This document shows positions 11,799 to 24,259 of a stretch of 64,000 bases of DNA, piece after piece. The stretch is from Bactericera cockerelli (taxonomy: Eukaryota; Arthropoda; Insecta; Hemiptera; Triozidae): the NCBI GenBank assembly GCA_024516035.1, contig CM044958.1, forward strand, positions 29,357,755 to 29,421,754, written 5' to 3'. Below the pieces are notes generated by a model that saw nothing but the letters and a program-made list of their open reading frames with translations, had not been told where the DNA came from and searched no databases. The translations under genes were made by a program, and so were the position numbers. Numbering within the stretch: position 1 is the stretch's first letter; every line of letters begins with the position of its first letter.

Positions 11799-12825
11799 GC
11801 ATATTTTACTTCTAATAAAACACCCAACAAAAGCCCGAACTGCATGTTAAAACTGTAAACAATCACCATAGCTCTGTATTAAATGAGTGATATTACTTAT
11901 TCAAAACAAGAACTCCATATTTCAACAAATAAAAACCCGCAACTCCTGAAGGCTAAAATAAAACTCGAAATTAAACGGATTAATACAAACATGAAGGAAG
12001 CTCCAGACAGATGGCGTGGAAGCTATCTTCAGAGGTGTAGCCGCAGTGAAGAATAAAGCACAAGTAGCCAAATGCTGGAGGCCAAAAAAGTTTCCGAGAT
12101 GGTTGAAGAGATGAAAATAAATTACTTATTTATGAGCTTGGTGGTTCACAGGCTTAAACAGTTCCACATGATAGTAAGCACAACCATCACACACAAACAT
12201 CAAATAGCCTAAAGTAGAAATACAATTTTAGATCTCTTTACAGAAAGTGCTAGCCCAATTGAATCAAGACGTTTCTATAATAAGTAAGAAAATTGGAACA
12301 CTTCCAATAATTCATAACCATATAAATTTAGATCAATTATACATATACATGAATAACTTGTAACTTTTCAACTAGGTGGTACTGTGTTTAGTAGTAAATA
12401 CCTATTTTTATTATTAGTTATGTTCTTTATCAATGATGTAAACGAAACAATAATAAGTGGTAATTTCTGATCTACGAGTACTATCACCACAACAATATAT
12501 TAATAATAAATAATCTAGGTATTGTCAATAGGAAACGAATTTCTTTATCTCCCTAAAATAAATCAAATTTTGACAAGAGTCGCAATATTAATATCTTTTG
12601 ATTTACAAAGTGAATTCTGAGGTCTCTTTTATGGATGAATGAGGTCAAAAATGTACCTTTTTTTAATTCCTAAATTTTAACCAGAATTTTCCACTGGCAC
12701 CAAAAAGTATTCCAATTTGTTACTGATGAAAATAAAATATCATTTTCTTATTAAGTTTTTCTAACGGGGAAGACTTTTGAACGTGCTGTTTTCAAGATTT
12801 AATCTCATTAGGAATAATGAAGCAT
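11799..12825. other. No gene seen
   Basis: AT-rich DNA, no repeats or coding signal noticed. Confidence 0.4.
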
Positions 12826-12831
12826 TTTATT
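12826..12831 (-). terminator. Candidate poly(A) signal
   Basis: AATAAA on the minus strand, about 30 bases past the stop codon of the open frame at 12859-13161. Such hexamers are common by chance in AT-rich DNA. Confidence 0.25.
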
Positions 12832-12858
12832 TCATTCACACTTCATTTTCATCATCTT

Positions 12859-13161
12859 CTAATTTCTCATTGAAGCCGCGGCTGGCTCCTGGACTAAGTA
12901 TGGTTTGCTCACTAGTGTTTGGGTAATGTCTTTCGCTTCAATTAGAACACTATTAAGATGTCTCTTTAGGATCGTTTGCATTAGACGCATCATTCGATTA
13001 GGATCTTGCAAGTTGGAACTACAGCAATGCGCATGTTGATTTGTGTCTTGACATTTGTACGATTTCGTGGTGAAGATCTCTGATAACTTCATCAGTTCTG
13101 AAGCTATTGTTTTCAAAGTGGAACTACTGTTGTTTACGCATCTTGTTAGAGACTGATCGAA
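12859..13161 (-). CDS. Unrecognised candidate 3'-terminal exon
   Basis: An open frame of about 100 codons on the minus strand. It begins just after an AG preceded by a T-rich run (TTTTCTAGTCTAG, ending at 13163) and stops about 30 bases before AATAAA. That is the order expected of a last exon: acceptor, coding end, stop, poly(A) signal. The product is rich in Leu, Ser, Lys and Asn, has cysteines in the middle third (SYKCQD, HAHCCSS) and an amphipathic MMRLMQTILKRHLN segment, and ends in AAASMRN. I recognise no domain. The ATG at the methionine of ELMKL is internal, so the start would lie in another exon. It may be a chance frame. Confidence 0.28.
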   Translation of the reverse strand, partial: FDQSLTRCVNNSSSTLKTIASELMKLSEIFTTKSYKCQDTNQHAHCCSSNLQDPNRMMRLMQTILKRHLNSVLIEAKDITQTLVSKPYLVQEPAAASMRN

Positions 13162-13162
13162 T

Positions 13163-16100
13163 CTAGACTAGAAAACGCCGGATGTAATAATTTTGTTCAA
13201 ACTGACGTACCTTTGAATCGTGTTCTCTTCACTCAACGAAAGCAACAGAGTTGTTCTCAATGATTTCAAACCAATGTGCTGGATCACGTATGCAACATGG
13301 TAGTACACTTTGTCGTGAAAAATCACATGGATAAGATTAACACAATGGTTAAATCAATCAGAATTTTTTTTAAAATCTCAATCGGAAATTTACCTGACAA
13401 AGCTCGTTGAGGTTAGAATTAGGCCAAGAAAATTAAAAGATCCAGTTTTGAGTAATGATGAAGTCATAGAAACAAACCGGAGGTCGCAAGATTCATGGTC
13501 GTTAATACACAAAAGATAACATATGCATCATCTACCAAGCGTCTTATCTGAGCAATGGAGATAATCGTAATACATAGAAAGATATCATTTTTTCATCTTA
13601 TACGAAGAGATTTATATCGATGCTGCGTTTTACATTTATCATTTCTCAACACAACATCAATCGTATTCGCATTTAATTTAATTTCCATGTAAGAAGTGCT
13701 TAATTTATAGCAAGAATTGCAATTGCCCAGGTTGCCGACAAGTTGAGGGATAAAAAGTGGCAATATTCTTTTTAACAATATTGCTTTGGTATTATTTATC
13801 TGTGTGAACAACTTTGCGGCATTTAGATCTGTTCTTCGGTTACGTAAAAAAAATATTGAAGCAGAGAGAGAAAAAAAATGAACAAGTCACCATAGATCTC
13901 AGGTTAAGAGACCAGACAATTATTTTTCGAATCAAAGCTCGTAAATTAGATAGGACGAGTGAGAATATGCTACTAGTACCACGCAGTCTCCATGCATTAT
14001 CCTTCAGCAGTATTAGAGACAAAAACATCTATCTTATCCTATAGTGCACTAACAACTCACTGTATCAGACCAATTAGGCGCTTCTGATTAGTGGCTCTTA
14101 CAAAGGCGAGAACTGTTCTATTGAGAAATCAAACCGCAAGAAGTTAGACGAGATTGACATCCTCTGAATGTGAATGAAGAGCCTACATCAGAAAGCAAAC
14201 CAAAACAAAATGCTAAAGACAGAATAGTTCTTCCCAATGAAGACATCGCCAAGAGGACCTTATACTATAAGAGACAATGATTAAACTGAGATTGGAAAAA
14301 AATCTGATGCATAGGCGGCAATGACACAGTAGAAAGATCCATAACAATTTATTCAGGCAATAAATAATGTGATTACCTAATGGTAAGTACATACTTAAAT
14401 TAACCAGGAAACGAATGTATAGAAATTAGTTCACAAAACAATATAGAGTCAAAACGGATATCTTGAGATTATAGAAAGACCTATTCAAATATTATGAAAT
14501 TTGATATTGGTATTCATTTAGAATTATTTAGATGTCTTGTAAATTGAGTGAATGCTGTTATTAAACCAGTTTATGAGGAATCAGAGCACAATTTATCAAT
14601 TTAAGGGATGAAAACCGTTTGGGCTGAAATTTTTAGGTCATCTATGAAAAATTTCTAGCTGCTATTACACAACGAAATAGACCATGGTAATATACAGTAT
14701 TAATACAACTACTTATAAATTAATATGTTACAAGAGCTAGAAAATCTGCAGTTTCACACACAAACGAAGTCCGGTGAGATTCCTGAACTTTACGGTAAAA
14801 CCTTCGACTTTCCTATCTGATGCTGATGGTAGAACTCTCCTAGTGGGTTACTAGGCATCTTCAACTCGTGGGAGGGTGGTTCAAAAGTCATTGAGTCAAA
14901 ATGTATGAGACTAGATTCAAAGGATTAGAAATAGGAATCTTAATACTATAGAAGAATTAACTGTTACAAAAGTGTAAACGATAACAAATGACTCATTGGA
15001 GAGATAACATGTGATACCCTGGAAAAGAAAGTTTTTGACAAGATAAACTGAAGATACTAAATTTATTCGGAAGTGATGAAAAGCTATTAAACTTACCAGG
15101 ATTGTCAAATTAAATAATTCGATTTCCAGTTAGATAATGTACAAAATATAACAAATGATAAGTTACTCATCACAAAGCAAGCCGTGCTGGTTGATATGAA
15201 GTCTTGTTGGACAGGAAATAAGGCTAAAAATCTCTAGGCCCCTGGTCGTCTCCTCAGTTTATACTCATCGTGTGATATTCATATTATTTGAGCCCAAGTA
15301 CTATCAGAATCTCAATCGGCTCGTACCTATATTGTTAGTCAAACACTTAACACACATTCAAAGCTATCTGCAAATCCGAGCGTATCAAAGCAAAGACTTG
15401 CGACCAGAAGAGCGCTACTAATACAATAAGAAATAGATGTTATCATAGGCCACGAACATAACACCAAGTTAGTCGAAGAAATGATACGACTTCTTCAGAA
15501 GTGGAAGCTGGGAAGTAGATTTAGAATAGAACAGTGATCAATATGCACATATGTACAAAGCTGTTGGACGCAATCTCGAGAAGATTCAGAAGAAGTGAAA
15601 CAGGAATTATTATTATATTCTTGTTTGAATAAAATTTATTTCCAGACTGGGATTTTTTAAATGTTATTCGAAATAATTCCTGTTTGTAAAACCAGGAGGT
15701 AGAAAGGTATTCCAACTCGTGTGCCTAAGCAAGTGGCTTACACCGTTAGCAGTAAGCCATGCAGGACTAAAACCAATATTGCACCAACATTTGTTTATGT
15801 CGAAAAACTCTTTGAACATCCATCTTGTTGCCTTTATTAGATACAGTTCTCTTGTCTTGTAAATTAATTTTACTGTCAAGATAATCGGGAGATTTATCTA
15901 AGTGATTCCGTAGAATTATTTATCAGAGTTCTAATAACTTCCACTAGTTTTTCAAACTATTTAAAGGCCAGTTATTTTTTCTCAATAGATAAAACTTTTT
16001 ATCAAGATTTATCAGCCTTTTTGCCATCACATACATAAGATATCTTATCTTATCATGTGTCACTTGCACTGCAGTCTGCAGTTGTGGCCTCATAACCCTA

Positions 16101-18549
16101 TGACATTTTTTATATGCCTTTCATAAAGCTCTATGTGTATGCCTTTTTCTTTTGAAACTTTCACTTCTCAAATGATACTTGATATTGCAAAAAAAAAAAA
16201 AAAAAAAAAATAGGCTCGTAAAAATTTGCACGCTGTTTCTAACAGTTCTCCAGACCTGAGGCTTCACAGTAGTTGGGACATCTATTTCAAACAGGAGTAG
16301 GTACTCCCTTTCAAGAAAGTACCTATGTGAGATTACCCGATATTCCAGTCCTTCATTAGAGAGGTGTTGAATAATAACCGTAAGAAAAGTTTGACAAGAA
16401 AGACGGATACAACACGGTTAAATAGTACATCATTCACGAAAGCAAGCTCATTTTCTCAATAAAATAGATTATAAAATAAAACCGACTCCTAAGATTCAAT
16501 GGATTCTGTATCAAGCACGGAGGAAATAAATTCCAAATAGAGATGTTAGAGAATCAAAAGCTGAGAAGAGATCCATGGCACAGATAACATGCAGGAACAT
16601 TGATTACACGATAATGCTTAATTAAAACATAAAACATGTAGAGAAACATTGGATGAAGAGATCGATAGAGAGAAAGAGGCCCTATTGTCTGTGTCTGCAT
16701 AAATCAGAAGTCAGACGAGGAAAAAGAAAAGGACTTAATTAAAATTGAGTTCAGTCAATCAAAAGTTTACGTTGTTAGCTGTGTTGGCTACGCCTGACTA
16801 ACTTTTGTCATTCGTCGAAGAAAAGTTGCTGCTACATTTCTCCATGTGATTGACTGCAGTCAAATGCAATGGCTACCATCTGAGTTGCTTGTTATTATTC
16901 TTGCATAATACACGGACCAAGATATAGATATTCTACATGGGTTTTGCATGTTCTGCATGAACCTCACAAGTTGTCTGAGAACCCGAACTGCCTTGTTATC
17001 AACAATAGTAGAGGAAACTTTTCTCTCTGTCCTGAATCTCTTGGATCAAAATTTTCAATATCTCTACCTCTATAGATCTTGTTCAATTGTTGATTTGCTA
17101 ATAAATAAAGCCTAACGGATGATTCCAATGATCATTAAATCAGGGAAAGACAATTGAATGAAAGCGGTCAGTTTAAGTCTAGTACAGTCATAAGAAATCT
17201 CAGCCGATCAAAATCAAAAGGTAATTTACGTATGACATTCCTGACTACCTATTTGAACGTTTTGTTCTAGGCTCCTGGTAAAAACACACACAAATACAGG
17301 CAGATAGAAAAATGTGAATAATAATACCTCAAGGAAGATTCAGAAGTATATTGATAGTTTTGTTGGTAAGTTTTTGACGGAATTTCTCTTAGTTTTAGAA
17401 TTTACAACAGTAACTAGTTTTTAATACTTACTTTAGCTGTCGAATTTTGAAATCAAATTTTAAGGGTTGAATAATAAATAATTCGAGGAGATCAACTGAG
17501 CATTTCAATAACAGGACAAAACTACAGGACTTTCTTGTGGATTGAGTCTACCAGGATCGCTGGAATGCGAATGGCAATGTCATAACTTGTCTAATTTATA
17601 CCCACTGCAAGAGGTAACTTAGAGTTCACTCAAAACCATCTCTTCAAAGTTGTTATCCGATACCAGGGAGCATTATGCGAAGTTCATTTCGAACATGTGA
17701 AAAAGAGAACATCACCTAACCTACCGTCAGCTCGATAAATTTACATAAAGTTACTACCAAACGACCGTGTAAGTTATCGAGTGCTAATAAGGTTGCTAAC
17801 TGATTCGTTAATAACTTCATACTGGTTGATGCAGGGCAATCTGGTTGTCCCATTTGGTTCTAAGGAGGACAATTTGAATAAATTTAAAACTATGTCATTC
17901 ATTCTCAACGGTGGGACTTGAAAATGATCAGCTCTCTGTGGGCGGCTAAAGAGATCAAATTTAAGAATCTGCATATTTTGTAGGTAGGTATAGAAGTAGA
18001 GATACATACACTAGTTGACAGAAATTAAGACAGTCTTTTTTTAAATTCTGAGCGTTTACCTAATATTAACTTGGCGGGTGAAGTTCTACCATGCTCCTTG
18101 ATAGAAATTATACAAAGTCTGTTATGTAACCATTCGCTGATAATTTTTTAGTAACCTGTATCTATTATTCAAATTACCAACAAAGATATCTGTTGTGAAG
18201 AGTTTGACATAAAACATATTTATTTCTAACAGAATGTACTAAGTTTTACTTATTAGGTCGAAGTATCTACATTGTGAACTGATGGAATATTTTTATGTAA
18301 AAAAAATACTCAAAGAACGATGCAAATATGATTCGTAAGTAAAAAATTGCGTATTCTGTGCACTTAAACAGAGTATTATATTTTTAAAGCCAAAATACAT
18401 TAATTAATCGAAAACGAAACAAGCCACATCTCCGAGTAAAAAGATTAAGAACTAATTAAACGGGCCGTTATCCCCCCTCTTCCTGCCCTAATCAAAGATT
18501 TATTTCTCAAGACGTCACCCTGTCTAGAAGAGAATATCAACATAATGCA
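13163..18549. other. Long stretch without a recognised gene
   Basis: AT-rich DNA. Short frames at 13593-13811 and 15664-15879 (minus) and 13814-14044 (plus) show no known motif. Only a poly(A) tract at 16189 stands out. Confidence 0.4.
16189..16210. repeat. Poly(A) tract, 22 bases
   Basis: Homopolymer A run. It could be the tail of an old plus-strand retroposon, but no body or flanking duplication was identified. Confidence 0.9.
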
Positions 18550-18935
18550 TATACAGGGTGTGCCTGAAACTATCTAACGAAATTATTCACAGTGTTACAC
18601 CAGCAACAAAGACATTTTTCAAATATTTATTTTTCTAATAGTATAGGTGCTTGCATTGATTACGTTTATTGGTTAATTGTGTGTTGGCAAGTTATAAAGG
18701 ATTTTAAATGGCTAGCACATTGAAGTGTTAATATTTAAATGTAATTTTGCATAACTCTATGTTTACAACGTTAAGAACGAATGTTTAGAATCTAATAATA
18801 TAATATTGTTATACCTACATAGACGGAGAAAGTAACCTTTTATCTATGATGGTAACTCTAAAGAGTCTAATCTGGCTCAGGAAATACATATCTAATCCTT
18901 TGACTTTTATTGCAACTTGAAAACCACCCTGTATA
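18550..18935. mobile_element. TA-flanked MITE with CAGGGTG ends
   Basis: TATACAGGGTG at 18550-18560 is mirrored exactly by CACCCTGTATA at 18925-18935. Reading the outer TA as target duplication gives a roughly 380-bp element with CAGGGTG termini. The same TA plus CAGGGTG ends occur on the mariner-like element at 50389-51447, so this is probably a distant non-autonomous relative. The interior is AT-rich and non-coding. The 11-bp inverted repeat is short enough to need genome-wide copies for confirmation. Confidence 0.5.
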
Positions 18936-20995
18936 ATGTATCGAGCAAAAATCGCACAAATCCTGCCAGGTGGTCTCCTCATTCCACCAATACCGTTCAA
19001 GTCCGGGCCAGTTCCACGCCACGGGAGTTGGGAATTTTTATTATTGAAATATTGAGACAGATAAAAATTGCCAATTTTTTCACTGATTTTTAGTACTCGG
19101 GTGAGTAACTCAGGGCTGTTTCCTGTCTGTGCAGTGACGTTGGTTAAGTTATTTGTGAGGATTGTAATAATTTCTTTATTTTTATTTTGGATTTTTTTTT
19201 CGACTTGGTATTTAATTGAAATATTGTTTCAGAAGGGAGAGAAACCTGTTTAACTACAACAACATAAACATGGAGCAATAAAACAGTGGCTTATCTTTGC
19301 AGAATTGGTAAAATCAAAACCTACACACATGTGTATTTATGCTCCAAATTGATTCACAGCCTAACATATTACTGGAACTCAGTATTTCATTACTATATGG
19401 GTCAACTTTATTGAAGAAGATAAACTTAAAAAATCAATTTTCAATATTAATATTCAGTCGTTTCAGAATCTTTCAGCAAATATAGACGATTCGGGACTGT
19501 AAATTTTGCATGGACGGCTTGATAATTATAAAAGCTTTTTCTGGACCCTACAAGTGAGGCATTGAATCAAAGATGGGTACTTGGTGACTAAAATTGTTAA
19601 CGCTGAATTCATACTTTTTGATATTCATTTTTCAAAGAATGAGTAAATTTTTCTAGTATTCTCAGAGCCACTAGATTTTTTTTGTACATTGGTAAATATC
19701 ATTGAATATGTATAAAGTTGACCAATAAGCAAAGGAGAATAATGCTCGCAGACAAAATCTACGTAAAATGACGTGATTATTGAACTCTGCACAAACCATG
19801 CTACAAAATTACCCGTAAGTATTACATAATTAAGTGTTCAAATGATGGTTACAATTATTAAAGTAGTAGGTATGTTATCATAAATCGATCCTCTACAAAG
19901 AGATACCTAGTGGGGGCGTGGATAGATAGACAGGTAATTAAGAAATGTTTAAATTACAGATAATGGACCAACTTGAAATGGATTTCAAGCTGTGCATGCA
20001 GAAAGTTGAATGACCATTTCGGGAAACTACCTGTTATACGTAACGTAAATGCTAATGTGACAAGATAATTTGTCACTTGTAATTAATATTTGTGTGTAGG
20101 ATGTCTTTAGCTGATTTGTGGACGGAGACAGCCTAGGACTCTTACCACTTCTTCATTTTCTTAACCCCTGTGGTGACATTAATTACGCCAGTCCGAAGCC
20201 ATTCAAAGAATCGTTCAAATCCAACCAAGGTTTTTCAAAATATGTGCATAAATATAATAATACCTAATATTTATATGAATCGATCCTGGAGTTGACGTTT
20301 TTCCCAACTGTAAAGATATTTTTTTTTTTTTTTTCAGATTTAGGTATGCACAATAGAAACGATATTGCTATATATAAGAAAATCATTTAATGTAGGTAAT
20401 GAGATAAAACCACCCAACTATTAATCGGTCTTGAAAGAATTAATCATCATTTCCTCCCATGAATTTTTTGCTCACTAATAACAGGTTGTAAATAATTAAA
20501 AAAGAAGGCAACTCTTAAAGTTAACAAAATTAACCAGGCAATAACAGAAATAATTACAATTAATCTTGTTAATTTAATTCTCCTTTTTAGGGTTCAATTT
20601 CAAGGGCGGGACCCTTAAAAAGAAAAGAAATGCAATATTATAAGCTTAGATAAATTATAATTGTTTGCTCTAACTAATGCAGGTGATTATTGTGTTGTTG
20701 TAAACATTTATCTAAATAATGATCTTCCAGTTGTTGATGGGTGTCTAATTTGAAAACTAAGAGAGAAATTACTTTAAAAATTATAACTAAACTAGACGCA
20801 TTGGAGTGCATTTACCAAGGCATGGCCGATTATGAATTCATATCACAATTATCACATATTTGAAATTATGTACCTATTACGATATTCTTTGATATTATTG
20901 TTTTTCATATTAGCGAAATAGTCCCTGAGTTTGATAAGTACAAGAAAACTGATAGCAATACAAACGAATCGTTCAATGAAAAGGTTATTGATTTT
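18936..20995. other. No gene seen
   Basis: AT-rich DNA, with a T16 run at 20319-20334 and no coding signal. Confidence 0.4.
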
Positions 20996-21720
20996 ACTTC
21001 CGAGAAATTTCTAATATTAGAAATCGGAAGTATTGTGTTCGTTTTTGTAAAAAAAAATATTTTTTTGCTCCGATTTCAAAATTTTTCATATTTCTGGACG
21101 TTTCATAACCTACTGAGTAAATTTGGTTTTGTGTCTGTCTGTCGGTCTGTCGTTCTGTCGGTCTGTTAAAACGATTCCTTGTAACGCGCAAATCTCGGAA
21201 ACTACTCGACCGATTTTGATGAAATTTTGCATACATCTAGGAGACATTCTGTAGATGGTCCCATTTTAAATTCATTGAATTCATACCTGCGGTTCTGGGT
21301 GAAAGAGACCATGCGCCTGACCACTAACTTTTTACTTAAACGCTTATATCTCGTGAACGGTACACCCGATTTCGATGAAATTTTTCAAGAATATGCATAT
21401 TATTGTTTTACATAGGATATTTATATATATATTTTTTTTTTAATCAATTATAATATGACTCTGATATTTAAGAAAATCCGAAATTTTGGACAAAAAAGTA
21501 AAAAAAATAAGGACCACGACTTGCCGATACAGAATTTTTTGTGGAATTTAGAATGTAGAAAAAACGATATTCTACCATATAAAACAAATTTGAAGAAAAT
21601 CGGTTGAGCCGTTTTAGAGATACAAGTAATTTTCTATAAAATCTCAAAATTGGCACGTGTTTACAATGTGAAGCAATCACGAGGAAGTATTGTGTCCATA
21701 ATTGGCAGTGTTTTTTTTTT
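20996..21720 (+). mobile_element. Hairpin/microsatellite element, copy B
   Basis: Same plan as copy A at 2122 with different sequence. A hairpin at 20996-21031 (ACTTCCG ... CGGAAGT with an inner TTTCTAATATTAGAAA) is followed by AAGTATTGTGTTCG, then TTTCTGGACG near 21092. A GTCTGTC/GGTCTGTC microsatellite spans 21130-21168. Next comes a conserved phrase CTCGGAAACTACTCGACC followed by GATGAAATTTTGCATA. The 3' end again repeats the hairpin arm (GAGGAAGTATTGTGT at about 21681) and closes in a T tract ending at 21720. No protein is encoded. The shared layout supports a family rather than chance. Confidence 0.6.
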
Positions 21721-24251
21721 GTTTATGTAAATCTGTATAGTTGGTATGATAGTTTGTAAGTAAAGATTTTCGATTGGTCAACTAAGATTTATTGTTCATT
21801 TCATTGTTACAAACTGTATACTTGCTCCCTTCCAAGTCCTTTTATACACATCAATGAAAATAATAATCTTGAATTTCTTTCTTTTCTCCTTTATGGATCC
21901 TACCTTGTCTATTTTCCCACTATTGAAGCCTGATCAAGATACGAACAGACTGTCTGCTGACCCGGCAGCCACGACCAAGAGGAAATCCACCACGGATGTA
22001 ATTAGTAATTAGACTAATTAGTCTCTGCCGAATTCTGAGCCTGAGCAACTGTTATGTATGTTGAAAATAGGGAGCTAAGAACTATAAGAGTTGCCTAATG
22101 AAATGCAAGTTCAGAGTATAAAATTAAAGAAATACTGCCTAATAGCTCACTGAGAAATCAAATAATTGAGCTGTTACCCACTTTGTACCAGATGTACCTA
22201 CATTATACAGGTCTAGTCACAAGTGGAATTTTATTTTCTATTTACTTATAATAGTTATTTTATTAAAACTTCGTGGACGATGGCTAATTTTAAATTTATT
22301 AAAACGAAAATACAAAAGATTGGAAAGAAACCACGGGTAAAACGAAAATACCAGTCCTTCCATTCAAAAATTCCTGGATGAGACATGAGTGACTAAGCAT
22401 CAATTCCAGAAAGATGACACAGAATTGCTCGAATTAGAAATTAGTCGTCATACGAAGTCCATAAGATAGAGAGCTAGTCACTTTAATTTTCCATTATATT
22501 TAGTTAATTGACAAAACATTTCATTAAAAAACACTGAAAGCGCGGAACAACTGAAATGCAACCTAATTAGCAGAAATGTTTGAATGACCTACTATTTATT
22601 AGATATCGAGCAGTGGTCACAAATTTGTGGGCAATGCTTGCATTTTTTGAAATGAATGTCAATAATGAAATGTATTATAAGATACCGATTATTCTATTAA
22701 ATTTCCTTTTTTCTTTATACCATCAGTAGGTACCTACGGCCCTCTGTGATAACTATAAGATTATAAGTGACCACTGACCCGCAAATGCATTTTGGACCTA
22801 AAATGCCTCTCCTTATGGATCAAGAGTTTCAAACCGCTTCTTTGGAGAGCTATTAAAAGTCAACATGTACTCAGAAGCTGATGTTTTTTTTTTTATTTAA
22901 TTCAATTGAAGCGATGCAATTAACCGTAATGATCTGTAGCAGGGGAATGCAATTATCCGGAGCTCTTGGAGATCAAAGAGATGACTAGAAGAAAAAACAT
23001 TCAACCTGCTGCTACCTTGAATAAAATTTATCTTATGAATGTTTTCTTATCAAAAAATAAAAATTAAATGACCTTGTAGTCCTGCTTTTGTTTTCTTCCT
23101 TTTTTTCCTCTAGTTGATATTTTATTGATTTAGTTCTCCCAAGTTAAACTTCCAAGATAAAAAATTACCGTTACAGTGACTTAAATTTTTACTAAAACAA
23201 CACAGTCTTAATTCGAAAAGAGACTTACTATTTACCAAAAAAACTTAATACCTCCATCAACTTGTCCATTAGTATATTGGTTGATTAATTTTTCAATTAT
23301 CTCCTTCACTTACCTGCAACAGAAAAACAAGGAGGGCAGGTTAGTTCAAAGTTGTATGATTAAAAGATAATTAAAATTAACTTATGGGAACAGAATTTCT
23401 CTTATTTCTCTTATATCCAGATTTATCTTATTTTATTTTAAATATTTTCTTTTATTTATTTACCTATACGTTTCACTGAAAGGAAATCCCATGGGTCACT
23501 ATTTGTCAGTCAGATTTACCTTACCAATAATATGCTACAAATACTGAAAAAATACGTACGTAAACAAAGAAACAGGATCAAGAGAATACAAGACGTATAG
23601 CTAAGTTTGTACATTTTACGTAGATTATAGAAAGGTAATGCATAATAATATAGCTAAAAACCAATATCCAGTCATACACACATGTAGCTAAAGGTCAATG
23701 ATAATTAGGATTTCATGAATGTTCATTTCTGCTCTTTAATTTTATGGTGTTTCTTTTTCTGATTTGTATGTAAACATATTGCTTTCATTTCGGTCTGATT
23801 TTTTTCTTTCTTCTTCTTCCAGATACTTATTAGGTATAAGTTATAACCATGGTGAAAAAACAAAGGTCGTTTTGTTTTACTTAGAATTTGCTTGATTAAG
23901 TCGAATGGTTAGCGGTAGATACTTGGCTATAAAATCTGCCCCGTTAGGAACTTAGAAATGGAACACATGTAATTAAACATAAAGTTAGGTACATGCTTAT
24001 TATCGAGAGAAGCAGAGAGATCCTGAATAGTAAATTTATTTTGAAATTATATTTATTTATTTTATTATGTAATAGTGTTTTTATTTAGTTTCCCTATTCT
24101 ATGGAAAAGGAAAATAATCTAATGGGCTTAAATTTTCAATGTTCAGTTTTCAGTGCCAAAATAGGTACATTCGTAAATATGATAATTCAAAACGGTAATT
24201 ATGACGAGTTGAAAATTTAAACTGTTTCGCCTGTTTTTTGCAGGCTTTTGG
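21721..24251. other. No gene seen
   Basis: AT-rich DNA without recognised coding or repeat structure. Confidence 0.4.
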
Positions 24252-24259
24252 GGTCAGGT
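24252..24259. repeat. 8-bp target-site duplication, left
   Basis: GGTCAGGT, repeated exactly at 26366-26373, bounding a hAT-type element. Confidence 0.9.
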
